A stretch of 64,000 bases of DNA, taken from NCBI GenBank assembly GCA_964030785.1, contig OZ034972.1:15261231-15325230 (forward strand), written 5' to 3'. A model generated the notes under the pieces. It had not been told where the DNA came from. It searched no databases and worked only from the letters and a program-made list of their open reading frames with translations. The position numbers and the translations under genes were made by a program. The DNA is from Siderastrea siderea (taxonomy: Eukaryota; Cnidaria; Anthozoa; Scleractinia; Rhizangiidae). Positions 58,801 through 64,000 of this stretch are shown in pieces (the first letter of the stretch is position 1; every line of letters begins with the position of its first letter).

Positions 58801-61800
58801 GGTGAGTAAGGTGGCGAGTTAATTCGGGTGGGTTGCAAAATATTGAAAATTCAAGATTCTGCGGGCATAATCTTGAATTTCAAGATTTTGCCGGCAGGAT
58901 CTTGAATTTTCAAGATTATGACGGTAAAATATTGAAAATTCATGATTTTGCCGGCAAAATTATGTTGAAATTCAAGATTATGCCCGCACAATCTTGAATT
59001 TTCAAGATTATGCCGGCATAATCTTGAAAATTCATGATTCTGCCGGCAAAATATTGAAAATTCCGTACTTTGCCGGGAAATTCAAGGTTTTTCCGGCAAA
59101 ATTTTGAATTTGATGTTACAAAAACTAGTGACAGGCCAAACACGACTCCTATCGGTCAAGATTGATAAAACGTTGACCTTCAAAGCTTTGCTCTAACGAG
59201 TACGCTTATAAAATGGGGTTGGAAGGCCTACGCGACTCCTACTTCACGTCTTTGTTTGCCGCGTCTTATCTCGGTCTTTTGACCAATTTTGCTTCTTGTG
59301 TTTTTGTAGTGGGTTTAGTTTGGAGGATTTTGCTGTGGTGACTGAATTAAGCCGTTACAACTTAGGCGTCGCATTTTTTAAGACTTTGATCTCTAGGTCA
59401 TATCTCATCAATTTTCTAATAACCGGTGGATTCTTGTGGCTCAAGCGCACTGTTTGTTATTCTCAGTTAAATTTGACCTCTGATCGTTTGTTAAGCGACT
59501 AAACGTGGTTTCTATGCCGCTATCAGCATATTAGGTACTTTGAATCTGGCTCGTTTAGGAACTTGATAGAGTTTTTTCAGCCTCTCATCTTTGTATTTGT
59601 GACAGTAAAGGATCTGAAATATTATCTTCAACCTGATCAGTTAATTTCCCTGCTGATGTTTGTAACGCCGGGCCCGGCTTATTTGTATAATTCTGTTGCA
59701 GGATGTTGTCTTTCGCATCACGGAGTGTGATCTATAGGCCCTTTTCGTCATGAAACTGAAGTTGTAGCTTCTTTCTAGCTATGCAACATGTAATAGGTGG
59801 CTGAACTCTGCTTTATTCAAACATGTGTGAGTAAGCCCCTCTTGAAACTGAGAGTTTCGTGTCTAGGAGCTTTATATCTTTCCTCCTGTTTTTAGCAAGT
59901 CTGACGACCGCGTGTTTGTGTATGCCAATATGTACGGGCAAATTAATCCGTCTTGATTTAAGATGCTTTTTTCCTCCATCAATCTTGACCAACAGAAGTC
60001 AAGTTTGGCCTGTTAAGTTTTTGTAACATCATTGCAAAATATTGAAATTCAAGATTTTGCCGGCAAAATATTGAAAATTCAAGTTCATGCCGGCAAAATT
60101 AACTCACCGCAATAACTCACCAGCCGTAACTCGCCCTGCTGGCGGACCCCTGTTTAACAGCGTTACTCCAAGGTAATTTATTTTTCAGTAAAGAATGCGC
60201 ATGATAATACTGAGAGACACTTGATCTGGCAGGATGTGGTCTACACGCCGCACAAAGCAGACTTTACAATTGAGCATTTTAAAGGGAACACGAGGGAAAA
60301 TGCTAAAATGCCATAGATCTAAACTCATTAAGCAAACAGTCTGGCTCGGGAACTGTGTGATTAGGTGCCACTTTTTATGCGTATCTTATCCTTGTTCAGC
60401 TTCCACTGACATCACAGATCTGAAGCGCTTGGAAAATTGTTCATCTTTGAAGAATACCATACCATGGTAATTTTGACGCATGAGTGAGCAGAAGCACGTT
60501 TAATATGAGCTACCTACGAACATATTCATGGAATCGCCAATGAACCCGTGGCCATATTTGTCTCTCTTCTAAAATAAAGTATCGAAAAATAAGAGCGAAA
60601 ATGCCCTTGTTGGCTAATGTCAGGTCGAACAAGGCTGATTGTATTGTTTCAGTGGCTCACAGACGATTTTGGCTGAAAGACAAACATCACTTTCGACCAG
60701 CCTCTATCCAATGCCCGCTAAAATTTAAGCAATGGAAGTAATATTTGTAACAACTTCCTGAAAAGTCGCTAATACTTTAACTGCGTATTTGAAAGTTTGA
60801 CTTTGGTTGTCGCAGTTATATTTCACAACTAAACAATTTTGTGAAAAGAGCAACTAGATATAGAAGCAAAAGTTGTCCAAACAATGCAGTTTCGAAGACT
60901 GGTTTGATATCAGTTCCAGGCGGACACTACAGCATCCCCTCAAACGTGTAGCATGTAGGTTAATAACGGCAACTACTTTCCCACAGGTTGAATAAGATTG
61001 CTTGAAACACCAAGGTCACCAAGTTTGATTCTAAAAGAACCAGATTCATTTTGTTGTTGTTGAGACGAAGGTCCACTGACAAGAAATCAAATACTTTTGA
61101 GGTTTTTTTTTACTTCAGTCAGTGTCTGTTTCCAGTATCACGCCTTCGGCGCATGATCGACAGCTGGAAGTGTTCCCGCCAATGTTTCCATTGTTGTTTT
61201 CGCGCGCTCTCCTAACAACTCGAAGTATGACTGGAGATGATGACAACCGTGTAAAATTACAAGTATTTTACAATTATTTTGCAAGATACAAAGACGCATC
61301 AAAATACAAGGAAAATGAGTCAGTGTGTTTCAATTGTAGGCTTTTGTTCAGACTCTAATGAGGAATAAAATTGTTCAAAGGGGTTTAAAGGTCGCATGAT
61401 AATGTTTTGATAATTATTACATCCTGTTGGCGTGTTGTACGAGTGATTAGCATTTCTCGCATTCCAGACGGCCGAAGTTCAAAACACGCGAGCGCACTTA
61501 GCGTCTCAGAAGAGCTCAATTTCCTCAACCTACGACTTGTCTTCCGATCACTGCAGAGACGAGCTTGATTGAAATCACGTCTCTTTCCTCATATAGCGGA
61601 CGAGAGCTGTGATTAGATCAAAGCACAAACTGCACTCATCCATTGCGCAGTTTAAACAAAAGCCAATTCAAATACTACGACCGACTGCGTGTGTTCCCTT
61701 GTAGTTGTTCAAAACTTCGCGGGCGTATCAAAACTATGGCAAATCAACTAGGTAGACTGTTCAGATGCTACTAAAGTCATCGTGTTATTTACTCGTCGCT

Positions 61801-62158
61801 TTTGGTAGCTTACACCACAGCCCCTGACATCCACAAGACTTGCAGTTTCTCGTTGATGTTTTGTTTATATTTGTATGTTTCGTCTTTTTCACAGGGATGG
61901 ATTTACGGCCTTCTCTGCGAGATGACAAGTCAACCGATGTACTGACGCGCGAATCAAAACAAGATCTTTCCTATCAACCTAAGGAATGGAATGGAAAATC
62001 ATCAACCGACATCGCAGAAGCCGAGAGTGGCGAAGGAACGAAGGAGAAGAGAGAGACATGGGGTCACAAGGCTGAATTCATCCTCGCTACGATCGGCTTG
62101 GCGGTCGGCTTGGGTAACGTTTGGAGGTTTCCGTACCTTTGCCAGAAAAATGGAGGAG
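52840..62158 (+). CDS. SLC6-family Na+/Cl- symporter, first three coding exons (3'-partial)
   Basis: The exons are 52840-52873, 54745-54834 and 61895-62158, joined in phases 1, 1 and 1 with GT-AG sites, giving 129 residues plus one base. The product starts [20 protein letters not shown], has a long hydrophilic cytosolic N-tail with [17 protein letters not shown] and [14 protein letters not shown], then enters TM1 with [18 protein letters not shown]. That motif is diagnostic of SLC6 (NSS) transporters; the Asn and following residues form part of the Na+/substrate site. The exon ends just before the usual AFL(I)PY continuation, which is not found in the remaining 1.8 kb, so the gene runs off the window. 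YLCQKNGGG is closest to amino-acid-type members (SLC6A15/17-like), but substrate cannot be told. Exon 3 is certain. Exons 1-2 are inferred from splice sites and matching phase; transcription could also start nearer exon 3. Confidence 0.72.
52874..54744. other. SLC6 intron 1
   Basis: No gene or clear mobile element. Near 53930-53975, AATAAAGTTG followed by TTCAGTTCAGTTCAG looks like the 3' tail of an old LINE-type retroposon, without a recognisable coding part. Confidence 0.4.
54835..57979. other. SLC6 intron 2, first half
   Basis: AT-rich, with a short tandem GGCCAATAAAAA repeat near 55530-55560. The 175-codon frame beginning at 57591 has no domain-like features and runs into a MITE, so I do not call it. 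Confidence 0.45.
57982..58177. mobile_element. TA-flanked MITE, SLC6 intron 2
   Basis: The ends ACCCTTTAAGCCCC and GGGGCTCAAAGGGT are flanked by TA on both sides (57980-57981, 58178-58179). The interior is AT-rich with no coding potential. Confidence 0.8.
58773..60149. mobile_element. 1.4-kb element with palindromic CCGGCA arrays and 9-bp TSD, SLC6 intron 2
   Basis: CTGTTTAAC flanks both sides (58764-58772 and 60150-60158). The element starts GGGTTTTAC and ends GCGGACCC. Both ends have spaced GTGAGTTA / GCGAGTTA motifs in inverted orientation over about 60 bp. Inside the left end (about 58840-59110), AAGATT(T/A)TGCCGGCA(A/T)AAT and AATATTGAAAATTCA units recur about ten times, and the right end (60030-60105) has two or three. 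No transposase frame was found in the ~900-bp core. Confidence 0.75.
60159..61894. other. SLC6 intron 2, distal part
   Basis: No gene recognised. The 78-codon frames at 60234 and 61122 show no protein-like pattern. An alternative SLC6 promoter could lie in the last few hundred bases, but nothing specific supports it. Confidence 0.4.
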
Positions 62159-64000
62159 GTAAAAAGCTATTTTGATATTTCTTTTTAGATTGTTAAATTA
62201 TGGAATTAGATTGAGTACAGATACATTTCAAATTTGATTTCCTCCCCAGAAAGAACGCGCCACGCGGTGGGGTTATATCGTGTCTGAGCGCTTTTCAGAG
62301 GATCAAATTTATTTTTCAATCAAACAGTCATAACCCTCCACGAAACTCAAGATCGATTAACTAGTGAACAACAGATTAACCTCGCGGCAAATTTCACGGT
62401 GTAAGTTGTCCCTTCAGGGCCAAGCTAAAGGAAAATTGCCATGTTTTTATTTTGTCGTACTAAGTAGTAGTAGTTTGAATTAACTTGATCTCGTGATCAT
62501 AATGCTTATTACGCACGCGAACTGAATGAACGAAATATTAAAATACATGAAAATCAATTATTCATGTACAACTTTTAACTTATTATTTTACAATTCAAAT
62601 GCATTTCAAAACATCGCCGTAACAACAGTTTTGAGGCGCAAGTTCAATATTCGTGGTCAATTATTGAGTAAAAATCCCACGCACTTGAACGATTAAAAAG
62701 TCGGAAAACTGTTTAAACAAATTGACTTGGGATTCACAAATGCACCTGAACAGACGAATACGTCAAAACAGAAATTAAAACTGCATTGTCCTGAAATTAC
62801 AAAAACGTTTTGGGAAAATTGTGTTGTTTTGCTTAAAGTATGTTAATTCAGGAAAAGGCACAAAGAGAAAACAATATGAGGTATAAAGAAATACAGATTG
62901 TGTGAGGACAATCATTGGAATGGAACGGACTTGGAATCGCAGGATTAATATTAGAAGAATAATTTTACATACATACAAACACACATCATTTTTATTTTAT
63001 CTCAAATTTACAGAGTAACTAAATAAGCTAATATCTCTGAGAACAATAAACAACAAGAAAGCCCAATGGGCATTCTAACTGGCCATTCTGACCCTCCCCA
63101 CCCCTAGGTCTCACAAATGTTAGTGCGATCCTTTCTTTATACGAACCGGCATGACAAAAAGTGTGATTGTGTGACACAATATTTTGACTATAGCGTTACT
63201 GGATGATGTAATGTTTAAACTCTGATGACTCAGCTTATCTTTATTATCGCTTTTATTTCTGCTGAAAAACGCAAATTCACTCAAACGTTGAATGTCAGTA
63301 TAAATTCGTCCACAACTGAGAATGCTTACACAGGGACGATGAAGTATTTACTGTTGTGCTTAGACCGTAAATACAAACAGTGAACATACCAGTAGAATCA
63401 AAATATAACGCTTGATAAACGCGAGCTCGAGCAGATCGTCAGAGTCTGGGGCAGTTAAGGCATATCTCATGACGTGATGTTTAAATCCGGTTTGCTAACC
63501 CGGGAATCCCCATGCAAATTGAACAAGTTGACTGGAAACAGCTAAGTACCAGACTATGCACTTACAAAATTACCTCAAACCCAACCAACACCACACGCAA
63601 ACCACACGCATCACTCGATAATATTCAGTTATTTTCTATCTTAAAGACTCGTAACAGCTACCTTATTAATTGATCTTCTTATTAATGACTGATTCCTTCC
63701 TTCGTCTTTAGGCAATTCAAATCAACTTCTCCCCTCAAATAAACACTCATCTCTCCCCCTTCTCAAGAACTATGATGTATCGATGGTGAAATCCACTAAT
63801 TGCATCATCATACTAGTGCCAATCCCTTCTCTTCCTAAGCCACCGTTCCTTACCCTGTAATAAGCTGCAAACTCAGCTGCCGTTTCTCTCCTCTGCGAAA
63901 TACTGGTTACCCAATGAGAAAACTTGCAATCCACTGCGGAAACCATCCCCCCATAAAATGCCAAGGGAAACTGCCTCTCACGCAACACAATATTACACCG
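62159..64000. other. SLC6 intron 3 (open at window end)
   Basis: AT-rich intron. The only recognised content is the R1 repeat copy at 63054-63381. No further SLC6 exon is visible. Confidence 0.5.
63054..63381 (+). repeat. Dispersed repeat family R1, copy 2 (SLC6 intron 3)
   Basis: Collinear with 5727-6061 in the same orientation. It has an insertion of about 17 bp (GGATGATGTAATG-type) after the GACTATAGCGTTA block that copy 1 lacks. Confidence 0.7.

Overview
The window is nuclear DNA of a metazoan and almost certainly of an anthozoan cnidarian, most likely a stony coral. I infer this from intron-rich genes with GT-AG splice sites, animal proteins (a HIRIP3-type histone chaperone, the spliceosomal WD40 protein PLRG1, ribosomal protein RPS23 and an SLC6 transporter), AT-rich spacers, and a very dense load of foldback/MITE elements with long poly-G/poly-C termini. 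Species-level assignment is not possible by eye. Exon models below were built by hand and checked for splice dinucleotides and reading-frame phase.

Layout. (i) 3019-19745, minus strand: a six-exon HIRIP3 homologue (465 aa) whose second intron is about 11.9 kb and houses a 2.8 kb TIR transposon with two divergent genes, a CYP3-like pseudogene and several MITEs. (ii) 19746-19930: a 185-bp head-to-head promoter. (iii) 19931-31508, plus strand: a complete 14-exon PLRG1 gene (512 aa); its exon 6 splice donor lies in a threefold 39-bp tandem repeat, and its introns contain SINE and MITE insertions. (iv) 33232-35477, minus: a complete three-exon RPS23 (143 aa). (v) 35995-52200: mostly transposon-derived, including a 2.3 kb element with TIRs and a target-site duplication, a Crypton-like remnant, a 2.0 kb element with internal tandem repeats, three copies of one MITE family, a local duplication interrupted by one of those MITEs, and a 1.3 kb TTAA-flanked foldback element. 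(vi) 52840 to beyond the end, plus: the first three coding exons of an SLC6-family sodium symporter, with a 1.4 kb palindrome-array element in intron 2.

The host genes mostly serve core nuclear and translation functions: histone chaperoning, splicing, and the ribosomal decoding centre. HIRIP3 and PLRG1 are arranged to share one promoter. The SLC6 gene is unrelated to them and has long introns.

The most unusual items are the nested two-gene element at 14945-17723, which has TIRs and a TTA duplication but no transposase I can recognise; a tRNA-headed SINE family whose hairpin stems differ in sequence yet stay paired, and which at two loci occurs as inverted composites inside a single target-site duplication; and elements built from arrays of tiny palindromes.
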